Assembly: GCA_017745075.1 (NCBI GenBank)
Contig: JAGIAD010000029.1
Coordinates: 682,001 to 746,000, forward strand
Origin: Sphingobacteriaceae bacterium
Lineage (GTDB): Bacteria > Bacteroidota > Bacteroidia > Sphingobacteriales > Sphingobacteriaceae
Direction: 5' to 3'
Length of the DNA: 64,000 bases
A program made the translations under genes and the position numbers. Positions 18,501 through 25,235 of this stretch are shown here, one piece after another (the stretch's first letter is position 1; every line of letters begins with the position of its first letter). The notes below the pieces were generated by a model. The model did not search any database. It worked only from the letters and a program-made list of their open reading frames with translations, and was not told the origin of the DNA.

Positions 18501-18722
18501 GGTATAGCCTCCGTTACTATTGGTGCTGGTTGCTAAACTTGTGCTGAGGATTTTAACCACAACACCCGGAATAGCTTCATTATTTGCGGCATCGGTAACT
18601 TTTCCGCTAATGTTATAATGTTTGTTCTGTGCCTGTACCGTTTCCGAAAACAGGAGCAACAGAAATGGGATCAACAAAATCGCAAAAAATCCCGTCGACC
18701 ATTTGAGGTAACTTTTTTCCAT
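15576..18722 (-). CDS. SusC/RagA-family TonB-dependent transporter (third pair)
   Basis: The protein (1048 aa) has an N-terminal signal segment (hydrophobic about 11-30), a carboxypeptidase-regulatory-like domain (about 35-120), the signature LDEVIVTGTSQG, a plug domain with IERIEVLNGAAAAAIYGSRA, and a barrel ending in GLQVKL. No STN domain is seen. This SusC is clearly different from the other two in its N-terminal domain. It is followed at once by a short SusD. It lies directly downstream of anmK on the same strand with a 114-bp gap, so it could belong to the same amino-sugar regulon, though a separate promoter is likely. A degenerate copy of the ACGCA-type repeat lies about 50 bp upstream. 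Confidence 0.95.
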   Translation of the reverse strand: MEKSYLKWSTGFFAILLIPFLLLLFSETVQAQNKHYNISGKVTDAANNEAIPGVVVKILSTSLATSTNSNGGYTFAVDLAPGKYQVQFSYVGYKSKVQAIDLGSSDQVVVSAALNADAVGLDEVIVTGTSQGTTRKELGSYVSTVKGDDLNKAPSGNVLSSLQGKTAGAQISQNSGDPAGGMSVRLRGISSVNSSSEPLYIIDGVIVNNSTTRVTNTSSNYDNVNNGTQVGSIGQNRMVDINPADIERIEVLNGAAAAAIYGSRANSGVIQIFTKKGVSGAAQVNFSTSLILSHLRKQIEVNQSPVKFGGSVNSFTQDVIQTAGDPPALLTNTTPVTRYNYQDYIFQSATGTDNTISVSGGNENTKYYTSAAYFSNQGIIKNTDFTRYNFRANIDQKITEWAKLSAGLNYIRSAANEKPDGNSFFSPMNSVTIIGNFHDIFARDANGNLLAVGERGRVNPVSVIEDIKQRQETNRIIANANLKLYPVKNLTLDFTLGVDNSGQSGSTYIPPFAYNVNPDFYGGGAALDGTLNGYASAATNNAFQFNNEFNATYQAKLSPLISSTTQLGYSFQYEKTRYQLVNGRGLAPLIETVNAAATQLPSTDGRTELSVSGGYIQQNFKYKDHLFVTGALRVDQSSVFGSANRTQEYLKGNVSYVLSLADYWKKLGVSGWWDTFKIRAAYGESGNLTGIGAYDRINAYATQSFLGRASLFSSATLANENVKPERQRELELGTDLSFFKNRLGLQFNWYNKKVSDLLIASVQAPSTGFSSLLDNIGSLRNKGIELVLNGTPVNAKDFKWNTAVVFNRNRNKALDVGGLRLFSTNPGAPVAIINGEAIGVFYGTFFARNPDGSLLTNAAGIPQIEKGIQNSATTFTPQRDANGMPTGTTLRKVIGNPNPDYNMSFVNDFTYKKLSLHVQFDAVQGGNVWNADWRTRQGVGNGKVAEQEQMGQLPRGYVAGVYAIEEWRIDDGSFVKLREISLSYNVGKLKFLRDLTVSVSGRNLFSWDNYKGYDPELNSGGQSTILRNIDFGSVPIPRTFTLGLQVKL

Positions 18723-18774
18723 AAAATTTGGTTTTGTGTTAGAAGCTTAGTGTTAAAACAAATTTAACAAAATA

Positions 18775-18788
18775 CCGCACAAAGCATA
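18775..18788. promoter_or_regulatory. Degenerate ACGCA-type repeat upstream of third susC
   Basis: ACCGCACAAAGC resembles the site at 7563-7575 with one base missing, so the second half is out of register. It may be a decayed or low-affinity operator, or chance. Confidence 0.2.
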
Positions 18789-18836
18789 TTGAAAGCTTAC
18801 AAAGTTGAAATTAATGCTTCATTTTAGGCATAAGAT

Positions 18837-20033
18837 TTATTCAGGCAGGCTAATCTTGCCCATGCAGACCGATGGCACGCCTTGCCGGTTGCCAAAATCA
18901 ATCGGCTTTCCACACAGGCTCTCATTCGCCAAAACCGCAAATAAAACGGCCTCCTTTGCATCAGGATCAATATTTAAATCTTCAGTGGTCAAGAATTTGC
19001 AAAAAGGCAGCCTGGTTTGAAACAGCTGAACCAGCAATGGATTATGCATCCCGCCGCCGCTCATAAAAACCTGCGCTTTAGCTTCATCTCCAAAACAACG
19101 TTTTATCGCGTTGGCAATAGTTTCTGCCGAAAAATGGCACAAGGTAGCCATTACCTCTTCTCTGCTCAGGTTTGTTGTTGAGGATTGTTCCTGAGCCTCA
19201 ATTAAATATTCCAGGTTAAATAATTCCGGCCCCGTGGTTTTAGGAAAATCCAGATTAAAGAAATCACACTCCAGCAATGCCGACAATAGTCTGGGATTTG
19301 AATGACCGCTCCGTGCAACTGCAGCGTCCTTATCATAAAACCGGTTAAAATGTTTTTGCATGTATTGGTCCATCAAGGTATTGCCAGGGCCTACATCCGT
19401 TGAAAAAACTTCGCTGGCATCCATACTCCCCGGTAAGTAAGTAAAATTGGCAATGCCACCAATGTTCAACATCACGCGGTCTTCACCAGCCTCCGAAAAC
19501 ATTAAATAATCGCCATATACAGCCAGTGGAGCTCCCTCTCCTCCTGCTGCCAGGTGTTTCTGCCTGAAATCAGAAAGGGTAATAATTCCGGTTTTAATCG
19601 CAATATGGTCGCCATCACCAATCTGTAACGTACCATTAGGGTAATCGGCCAGCTGGTGCAAAGATTTTGGTGCATGGAAAATGGTTTGCCCATGGCTGGC
19701 AATAAAATCGATATCCTCGTTTTTATATCCCCATTCTTTGAGGGCTTCATTTATCAATTGGGCATGAACATTTGCAATGTGCTCATTCATCAGGCAAACC
19801 AATTGTAAATCGACTTCTTTTTTAGAAAATATGGCTTTTATTTTTGCCCTGAAATCATCTGTGTAATCGCCGGTTTTAAAATTTAAAACCCGGATATCAG
19901 TTTCAGCACCATTTTTTTTAACAGAACACAGGGCAATATCCAGGCCATCCATAGAAGTTCCGCTCATTAATCCGATAATTAACCGCTCTGACTTGCCCGC
20001 TTTTGAGTATAACTTTTGGATCTGCCTGTTCAT
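18837..20033 (-). CDS. anmK: Anhydro-N-acetylmuramic acid kinase
   Basis: AnmK (398 aa) phosphorylates and opens 1,6-anhydro-N-acetylmuramic acid, released by lytic transglycosylases, to give MurNAc-6-phosphate. This is a cytoplasmic step of cell-wall recycling. The ASKHA-fold signature GLMSGTSMDGLD lies at about 22-33, the SHGQT motif near 113, and the nucleotide site phrases MLNIGGIANFTYLPG and FMSGGGMHNP are present. Length is normal for the Bacteroidota branch, which carries a short N-terminal extension. The gene is divergent from the NagB/PIG-L fusion with a 152-bp gap that holds a CAAACGTTTG palindrome. The link to NagB fits a route from MurNAc-6-P through GlcNAc-6-P and GlcN-6-P to fructose-6-P. 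MurQ and NagA are not in the window. Confidence 0.95.
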   Translation of the reverse strand: MNRQIQKLYSKAGKSERLIIGLMSGTSMDGLDIALCSVKKNGAETDIRVLNFKTGDYTDDFRAKIKAIFSKKEVDLQLVCLMNEHIANVHAQLINEALKEWGYKNEDIDFIASHGQTIFHAPKSLHQLADYPNGTLQIGDGDHIAIKTGIITLSDFRQKHLAAGGEGAPLAVYGDYLMFSEAGEDRVMLNIGGIANFTYLPGSMDASEVFSTDVGPGNTLMDQYMQKHFNRFYDKDAAVARSGHSNPRLLSALLECDFFNLDFPKTTGPELFNLEYLIEAQEQSSTTNLSREEVMATLCHFSAETIANAIKRCFGDEAKAQVFMSGGGMHNPLLVQLFQTRLPFCKFLTTEDLNIDPDAKEAVLFAVLANESLCGKPIDFGNRQGVPSVCMGKISLPE

Positions 20034-20056
20034 ATTAATTTTTATATTAAAAGGAT

Positions 20057-20066
20057 CAAACGTTTG
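20057..20066. promoter_or_regulatory. Candidate LacI-family operator in the anmK-nagB gap
   Basis: CAAACGTTTG is a perfect 10-bp palindrome centred on CG, the usual form of LacI-family operators. It lies 24 bp from the anmK start, where it could block transcription. A LacI-family gene is 4 kb away. Assignment is inferred. Confidence 0.35.
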
Positions 20067-20119
20067 TCTGCCCCCGTAATTGAATTTTATGGAAATACTT
20101 GCAATAAATGTAAATAACC

Positions 20120-20153
20120 TTTGTTACAAATTGGGCATAACTCTCTATATTTA
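20120..20153 (+). promoter_or_regulatory. Possible promoter of nagB fusion gene
   Basis: TTTG (20120-20123) and TATATTTA (20146-20153, one mismatch to TAnnTTTG) are spaced by 22 bp, close to the Bacteroidota -33/-7 arrangement. The gene starts 33 bp further on. Confidence 0.35.
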
Positions 20154-20185
20154 CTGCTCCGTACATTAAAATCCATATAAAAAAA

Positions 20186-22111
20186 ATGGCTAGATTAAAT
20201 TTACTGGAGGAGACACGTTTCGAGAAATTACCCGTTAGCGTGTTCGAAAATCCAAAAGTTGCTTCAATTAATGTGGCACACCGCATTGCCGAGCTCATTA
20301 AATCAAAACAAGCAAACAACGCACCTGCAGTACTGGGCTTAGCAACAGGTGTTACTCCAATCGCAGTTTATGCCGAACTGGTTAGGCTGCACAAAGAAGA
20401 GGGTTTAAGTTTCAAAAACGTAATTACTTTTAACCTGGATGAATATTATCCGATGGCGCCAACTGCGGCACAGAGTTATGTTACGTTTATGAACGAAAAC
20501 CTTTTCAATCATATCGACATCGATAAAAAAAATGTTCACATCCCTGATGGAACGCTTGCACTGGAAGACATTCCGGCTTTTTGCCTGGAATATGAAAAGA
20601 AAATCGGCGATCTTGGTGGTCTTGATATCCAGATTTTAGGAATCGGCCGTACGGGTCACATCGGATTTAACGAGCCGGGATCCGCACCAAATTCTGGTAC
20701 CCGTTTAGTAACCCTTGATGATCTGACACGACGCGATGCTGCGCGCGATTTCGGAGGAAAAAGCTTTGTACCAACCAAAGCCATCACCATGGGTATTGGC
20801 ACCATTTTTAAAGCAAGAGAAATTATATTAATGGCTTGGAGCCGTAAAAAAGCTTCGATCATTAAAAAAGCAGTTGAAGGCGAAATCTCGGGAGAAGTAC
20901 CGGCAACTTACCTGCAACTTTCTGACCACGTAGAGTTTATACTTGACGTTCCTGCAGCTTCTGAACTCACCCGTTTTGATACCCCTTGGTTGGTTAAAGA
21001 CTGTATCTGGACAGATGCATTGATCCGTAAAGCGGTAATCTGGCTGGCCAATACCCTTAAAAAACCGATCTTAAAATTAACGGAAGACGATTACAATAAC
21101 AATGGTATGGCACAACTGGCTACCGAAAAAGGGCCGGTTTACAACATCAACATCCATATCTTTAATAAATTACAGCATACCATTACCGGTTGGCCTGGAG
21201 GAAAACCGAATGCCGATGATTCTCAACGTCCGGAAAGAGCCGAACCGGCAAGAAAACGTGTCATTATCTTCTCTCCACACCCTGATGATGATGTAATTTC
21301 AATGGGCGGAACTTTCCTGCGCCTGGTTGACCAGAAACACGATGTACACGTAGCCTATCAAACTTCGGGAAATACGGCAGTTTGGGATGATGATGCACTT
21401 CGCTTTGTGGAGTTCAACGTAGATTTTACGGAGAAAATGGGCATGGATAATACTCATTTAAAGGAGCTTTATAACAAAATGAGAGCCTTTATTGAGCAAA
21501 AAAAACCAAACCAGGTTGATACCCCGGAAATTCAAACCGTTAAGGGATTGATCAGGAAGGGTGAAGCCATTGCCGGGGCAAGGTATTGCGGACTTGAAGA
21601 TGACCATATCCATTTTCAGGCGCTTCCATTTTACGAAAGTGGCAAGGTGCAGAAAAATCCGGTTACCGATGCTGATATCGAACTTACTATAGAACTTTTA
21701 CAAAAAGTAAAACCTCATCAGGTTTACGCTGCCGGCGATTTTGAAGATCCTCACGGAACACATATCGTTTGTTTCAACATTATTTTAGAAGCACTAAAGC
21801 GCTTACGCAAAACCGAAGCCTGGGCACAGGATTGCTGGTTGTGGATGTACCGCGGTGCCTGGCATGAATTTGAAACCTACGAGATCGAAATGGCAGTTCC
21901 AATTTCTCCGCAAGAACTGGAGCGCAAGAGAAATGCGATCTTTAAACACCAAAGTCAGAAAGACAAAGCTGTTTTCCCTGGCGACGACTCAAGAGAGTTC
22001 TGGCAACGTGCCGAAGACCGTAACCGTGATACAGCAAGAGCTTATGATGAACTCGGGCTTGCGGAATACGAGGCGATGGAAGCCTTTGTTCGCTGGAAAT
22101 TTGAAGACTAA
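20186..22111 (+). CDS. nagB: Glucosamine-6-phosphate deaminase fused to a PIG-L (LmbE-like) deacetylase domain
   Basis: Residues 1-300 are a NagB domain: GLATGVTP at 51-58, FNLDEYYPM at 82-90 (Asp85 equals E. coli Asp72), and GIGRTGHIGFNEPG at 153-166. His158 and Glu163 match E. coli His143 and Glu148, but the residue equal to Asp141 is Thr156. NagB turns glucosamine-6-phosphate into fructose-6-phosphate and ammonia. Residues 355-640 are a PIG-L/LmbE domain with the zinc motif PHPDDD at 364-369 and a second histidine pair DPHGTH at 521-526. Such domains remove N-acetyl groups from amino sugars. The fusion could therefore deacetylate and deaminate in one chain, replacing a separate NagA; that is an inference. 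The gene is divergent from anmK and ends at a strong terminator. Confidence 0.92.
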   Translation: MARLNLLEETRFEKLPVSVFENPKVASINVAHRIAELIKSKQANNAPAVLGLATGVTPIAVYAELVRLHKEEGLSFKNVITFNLDEYYPMAPTAAQSYVTFMNENLFNHIDIDKKNVHIPDGTLALEDIPAFCLEYEKKIGDLGGLDIQILGIGRTGHIGFNEPGSAPNSGTRLVTLDDLTRRDAARDFGGKSFVPTKAITMGIGTIFKAREIILMAWSRKKASIIKKAVEGEISGEVPATYLQLSDHVEFILDVPAASELTRFDTPWLVKDCIWTDALIRKAVIWLANTLKKPILKLTEDDYNNNGMAQLATEKGPVYNINIHIFNKLQHTITGWPGGKPNADDSQRPERAEPARKRVIIFSPHPDDDVISMGGTFLRLVDQKHDVHVAYQTSGNTAVWDDDALRFVEFNVDFTEKMGMDNTHLKELYNKMRAFIEQKKPNQVDTPEIQTVKGLIRKGEAIAGARYCGLEDDHIHFQALPFYESGKVQKNPVTDADIELTIELLQKVKPHQVYAAGDFEDPHGTHIVCFNIILEALKRLRKTEAWAQDCWLWMYRGAWHEFETYEIEMAVPISPQELERKRNAIFKHQSQKDKAVFPGDDSREFWQRAEDRNRDTARAYDELGLAEYEAMEAFVRWKFED

Positions 22112-22125
22112 TTTTAAAATAAATC

Positions 22126-22158
22126 AATCCTGCTTTGTTCGCTCAAAGCAGGATTTTT
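22126..22158 (+). terminator. Terminator after nagB fusion
   Basis: AATCCTGCTTTG (22126-22137) pairs perfectly with CAAAGCAGGATT (22144-22155), 6-base loop, followed by further T residues. Confidence 0.85.
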
Positions 22159-22169
22159 CATCATAAGTT

Positions 22170-22254
22170 GTCATGCTGAGAGCAACGAAGCATCTCTCAA
22201 AGAAGATCCGCTGGCCAAACCAGACAAAAGATCCTTCATCTGGTTCAGGATGAC
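22170..22254. repeat. GTCAT-class palindromic repeat
   Basis: Runs from GTCATGCTGAGAGC to CTGGTTCAGGATGAC with complementary ends. Inside, GAAGATCC and GGATCTT-type words also oppose each other. It follows the nagB terminator and is the first of several repeats filling the gap to the DUF5009 gene. Confidence 0.65.
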
Positions 22255-22366
22255 AGATTGCTCCCATTGGCTAATGTCAGACCCAACATCATCGAAGTTA
22301 TTATTCATGCTATCCGATCTCTTTTTTTTGGAAAGCAATGCCTGTAGTGCTTCGGTCCCTGTAGTC

Positions 22367-22459
22367 CTGCCCTTTGCTTAATCCCGATAAAAAAACGATA
22401 AAACAAATTAACTTAAATCGGGATAACGCTGTCGGTCAGGTTTATTGAACATAGGGCAG
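22367..22459. repeat. Nested inverted repeat (CTGCCCT / ATCCCGAT)
   Basis: CTGCCCT (22367-22373) opposes AGGGCAG (22453-22459), and inside them ATCCCGAT (22381-22388) opposes ATCGGGAT (22417-22424). This forms a cruciform-like element of a second family. The bases before and after (22258-22366, 22460-22539) hold no gene that I can support. Confidence 0.5.
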
Positions 22460-22538
22460 TTCTATCCGATTTTTCTTCAGGGAAACAATTCTGCTTAATT
22501 AGTCTCCGTGTTTTCTGAGCCTCCGTGGCAAAAAAGTT

Positions 22539-22760
22539 ATCATGCTGAGTGTAGCGAAGCGCCTGTTAAGAAGGTACAAAACCATACCTGGTAAAAGACC
22601 CTTCAACTTGTACATTGACAGTTACTATTGAAGAATCGTCCTTTCGCCTGGAGCGTGCCGATTTTTCATCGGTAGCGAAATGGAGAACCACAAAGTGCTC
22701 AGCGAAGCTAAATCTGTCTCTATAGATTTCTCGACTGCGTTGCACTCCGCTCGAAATGAC
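22539..22760. repeat. Composite GTCAT-class palindromic repeat
   Basis: Begins with ATCATGCTGAGTGTAGCG and ends with CTCCGCTCGAAATGAC, the same right end as the copies at 25.2 and 60.5 kb. At 222 bp it is about twice the normal size, so two elements may be fused or one inserted in another. The piece just upstream (22502-22533, CTCCGTG...CTCCGTGG) resembles one end of the element at 58.6 kb. Confidence 0.6.
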
Positions 22761-22902
22761 GACTCGTGAGAGGGCTGTCAATCATGATTTTTATACAATA
22801 AATTATCCCTCAGGACGACAGATCATTCCCCCAACTTCGTATTTATTTCTCTTTATAAAAACAATACTCTAAATTAGTTTGCTGAACCCAAACAAACTAA
22901 CC

Positions 22903-24063
22903 ATGACCCAACCAAAACAACGATTGTTATCGCTCGATTTTTTTAGAGGATTAACCGTAGCTGCGATGATCTTAGTGAATAATCCGGGCAGTTGGGGCCA
23001 TATTTATGCACCTTTAGAGCATGCCGAATGGAATGGATGTACGCCTACCGATCTGATCTTCCCATTCTTTTTATGGATAGTGGGTGTATCAATCGCATTT
23101 GCCATGAGCGGCAGCAAAGCAGATCCGGCTACTCATCAAAGAACAATCGTCAAAGCAGTTAAACGAGGCATCATACTTTATCTCCTCGGTTTTTTCCTCG
23201 CTATTTTCGGTAAAATCATCAGTGCCATTATTGATCATAAATCCATTTGGGAAGCTTTCCAAACTGTGAGGTTATTAGGTGTTTTACAAAGAATAGGCAT
23301 TGTATTTATTATCAGCAGCATTATTTTTATTAAAGCTTCTACTAAAACGATATTCAAAACACTAATTGTAATACTTGCCGTTTATTGGGCATTAATGACA
23401 TTTATTCCCGTACCAGGCGTAGGTTATCCCAATCTGGAAAAAGAAACCAATTTAGCCGCATGGATCGATCGCGGCATCTTAACCGAAGCACATACCTGGG
23501 CTTCTTCAAAAACATGGGACCCTGAAGGCATTTTAAGCACATTACCGGCTATAGGCACTTGCCTTTTCGGCATTTTGGTTGGCGTTTGGATGCGCAGAAA
23601 AGATGTAGATAATCCAAGTAAGGTGGCCTGGCTATTTACAGTGGGTACTGCCGCTGTTGTTTTGGGTTTACTTTGGGATTTACAGTTCCCTATCAACAAA
23701 TCACTATGGACAAGTTCTTATGTACTCTATACAGGTGGATTGGCATCAATAGGATTAGCAATTTGTTACTGGATCATTGATGTTCATGGCTACAAAAAAT
23801 TTACTACCCCTTTTGTTGTTTATGGTATTAATGCCATAACAGTCTTTTTCCTGGCAGGTTTAATGCCTCGGGTATTAAATCTAATCCAGATTACCAAACC
23901 CGACGGTACAAAAACAGGATTGTTGGTACGCTTTTACGAAACATGTTACAGTCCGTTTTTAAGTCCTATAAATGCCTCCTTAGTATGGGCCATAACCTAC
24001 GTACTCGGTTTTTATGTGTTATTATATTTTATGTATAAAAAGAACATTATTATTAAGGTTTAG
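22903..24063 (+). CDS. NagX-like DUF5009 / heparan-alpha-glucosaminide N-acetyltransferase-type membrane protein
   Basis: The protein (386 aa from the ATG at 22903; a TTG 24 bp upstream is less likely) is an integral membrane protein with about ten hydrophobic segments. It begins LLSLDFFRGLTVAAMILVNNPG and continues with TDLIFPFFLWIVGVSIAFAMS, the signature of the DUF5009/COG4299 family. In Shewanella and Xanthomonas relatives (called NagX) sit in N-acetylglucosamine gene sets; the human relative HGSNAT moves acetyl groups across a membrane to glucosamine ends. A role in uptake or acetyl transfer to cell-wall or chitin amino sugars is therefore inferred. It is followed 32 bp later by a LacI-family regulator, likely in one operon. 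Confidence 0.88.
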   Translation: MTQPKQRLLSLDFFRGLTVAAMILVNNPGSWGHIYAPLEHAEWNGCTPTDLIFPFFLWIVGVSIAFAMSGSKADPATHQRTIVKAVKRGIILYLLGFFLAIFGKIISAIIDHKSIWEAFQTVRLLGVLQRIGIVFIISSIIFIKASTKTIFKTLIVILAVYWALMTFIPVPGVGYPNLEKETNLAAWIDRGILTEAHTWASSKTWDPEGILSTLPAIGTCLFGILVGVWMRRKDVDNPSKVAWLFTVGTAAVVLGLLWDLQFPINKSLWTSSYVLYTGGLASIGLAICYWIIDVHGYKKFTTPFVVYGINAITVFFLAGLMPRVLNLIQITKPDGTKTGLLVRFYETCYSPFLSPINASLVWAITYVLGFYVLLYFMYKKNIIIKV

Positions 24064-24095
24064 TAAATTTACGCTATAATTGTCCCTCTCTGCAA

Positions 24096-25127
24096 TTGAA
24101 AAAAAAAACAACCATATATGATATAGCCAAAGCGCTTGATATTACAGTATCAACTGTTTCAAGGGCCCTTAGCGGATTTCCGGCAATAAGTGATGCCACC
24201 AGAAAGGCCGTTGTTGATATGGCTAAAAAATTGAACTATAGTCCGAATAAACTCGCATCAGCACTAAAATCGGGCAAAACCCATATCATTGGCGTAATTG
24301 TACCAAGCGTACAGGCACATTTCTTCGCATCTATTATTCATTGTATAGAAGACGGACTGAAAAACAGCGGCTATCGGGTTATTATCTACCAATCTAATGA
24401 ATCTATTGAGAACGAAATAAATGGTGTAAAAACCTTATTAGAAGCACAGGTAGATGGCATTATGGCTTCCATGTCTTTAGAAACTAAAGATATTTCGCAC
24501 TTCTACGAAATTATTAAACAAAATAAACCCCTTATATTATTCGACCGTGTAAATACGGAGTTAAAAGTCCCGACCATTACACTTGACGATTTTAAGGCCG
24601 GTTATATTGCCACTAAACATTTAATCGATCGGGGTTACCAAAAAATTGCATTCGTAACCACGGTTCATCAGGTTAAAATATTTAACGACCGGTTAGAAGG
24701 GTATAAAGCAGCTTTGGCAGACCATAATCTTCCACTGATAGAAGAGCATATTGTTTTTGGAGGTTTATCCATTAAAGATGGCCGGTTTGGTGCGGGCAAA
24801 TTAATGCGCAGCAAAAACAAGCCTGATGCGATTATAGCGGGCGATGATTTTACCGCCTTAGGTGTAATAAAAAAACTTAAAGAGATTAATGAAACACCGC
24901 CTGAAGTTGGTGTAATTGGTTTTGCTAACGAAGCTTTTTCGGCTTACATTACGCCTAACCTGTCAACAATTGACCAGCACGCCTCACAAATGGGCAGAGA
25001 ATGTGCTAAAATGTTTCTAAAAATGATTAATCAGGAGAGCCCTTATTCCAACATGGAACACATTGTGCTCGATCCGGCTGTTGTTGAAAGAGAATCGACA
25101 GCCAAAAAAAGTCATCATGCCGACTGA
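24096..25127 (+). CDS. LacI-family transcriptional regulator, TTG start
   Basis: The protein (343 aa) has a LacI helix-turn-helix at residues 4-25 (TIYDIAKALDITVSTVSRAL), a hinge region to about 60 and a periplasmic-binding-protein-like effector domain (about 60-330, with IIGVIVPSVQAHFFASII and DAIIAGDDFTALG). The start must be TTG at 24096, because the nearby ATG is in another frame and the HTH begins within five codons. It probably senses an amino sugar or a breakdown product and controls nearby anmK, nagB and the DUF5009 gene; the CAAACGTTTG palindrome at 20057 is a possible target. The last five codons (SHHAD) and the stop are formed by the left end of a dispersed palindromic repeat. Confidence 0.93.
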   Translation: MKKKTTIYDIAKALDITVSTVSRALSGFPAISDATRKAVVDMAKKLNYSPNKLASALKSGKTHIIGVIVPSVQAHFFASIIHCIEDGLKNSGYRVIIYQSNESIENEINGVKTLLEAQVDGIMASMSLETKDISHFYEIIKQNKPLILFDRVNTELKVPTITLDDFKAGYIATKHLIDRGYQKIAFVTTVHQVKIFNDRLEGYKAALADHNLPLIEEHIVFGGLSIKDGRFGAGKLMRSKNKPDAIIAGDDFTALGVIKKLKEINETPPEVGVIGFANEAFSAYITPNLSTIDQHASQMGRECAKMFLKMINQESPYSNMEHIVLDPAVVERESTAKKSHHAD

Positions 25128-25219
25128 AGCATAGCAGACAGGGGGATCTACTTAGACAGATTTAGCTTCGCTAAGCAGTAACGTGGTTCCCGGCTGCGTT
25201 GTACTCCGCTCGAAATGAC
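25111..25219. repeat. GTCAT-class palindromic repeat overlapping the LacI gene 3' end
   Basis: Runs from GTCATCATGCCGACTGAAGC to CTCCGCTCGAAATGAC. The first 17 bases are inside the LacI-family gene and supply its stop codon. The right end is shared with the copies at 22.7 and 60.5 kb. Confidence 0.65.
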
Positions 25220-25235
25220 GGTAAATCAAGGGTAA

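Noticed and set aside
22566..22781. Open frame of about 70 codons on the minus strand between nagB and the DUF5009 gene
   Set aside because: It lies inside a composite palindromic repeat, has no recognisable protein features and its length is that of chance within the repeat.
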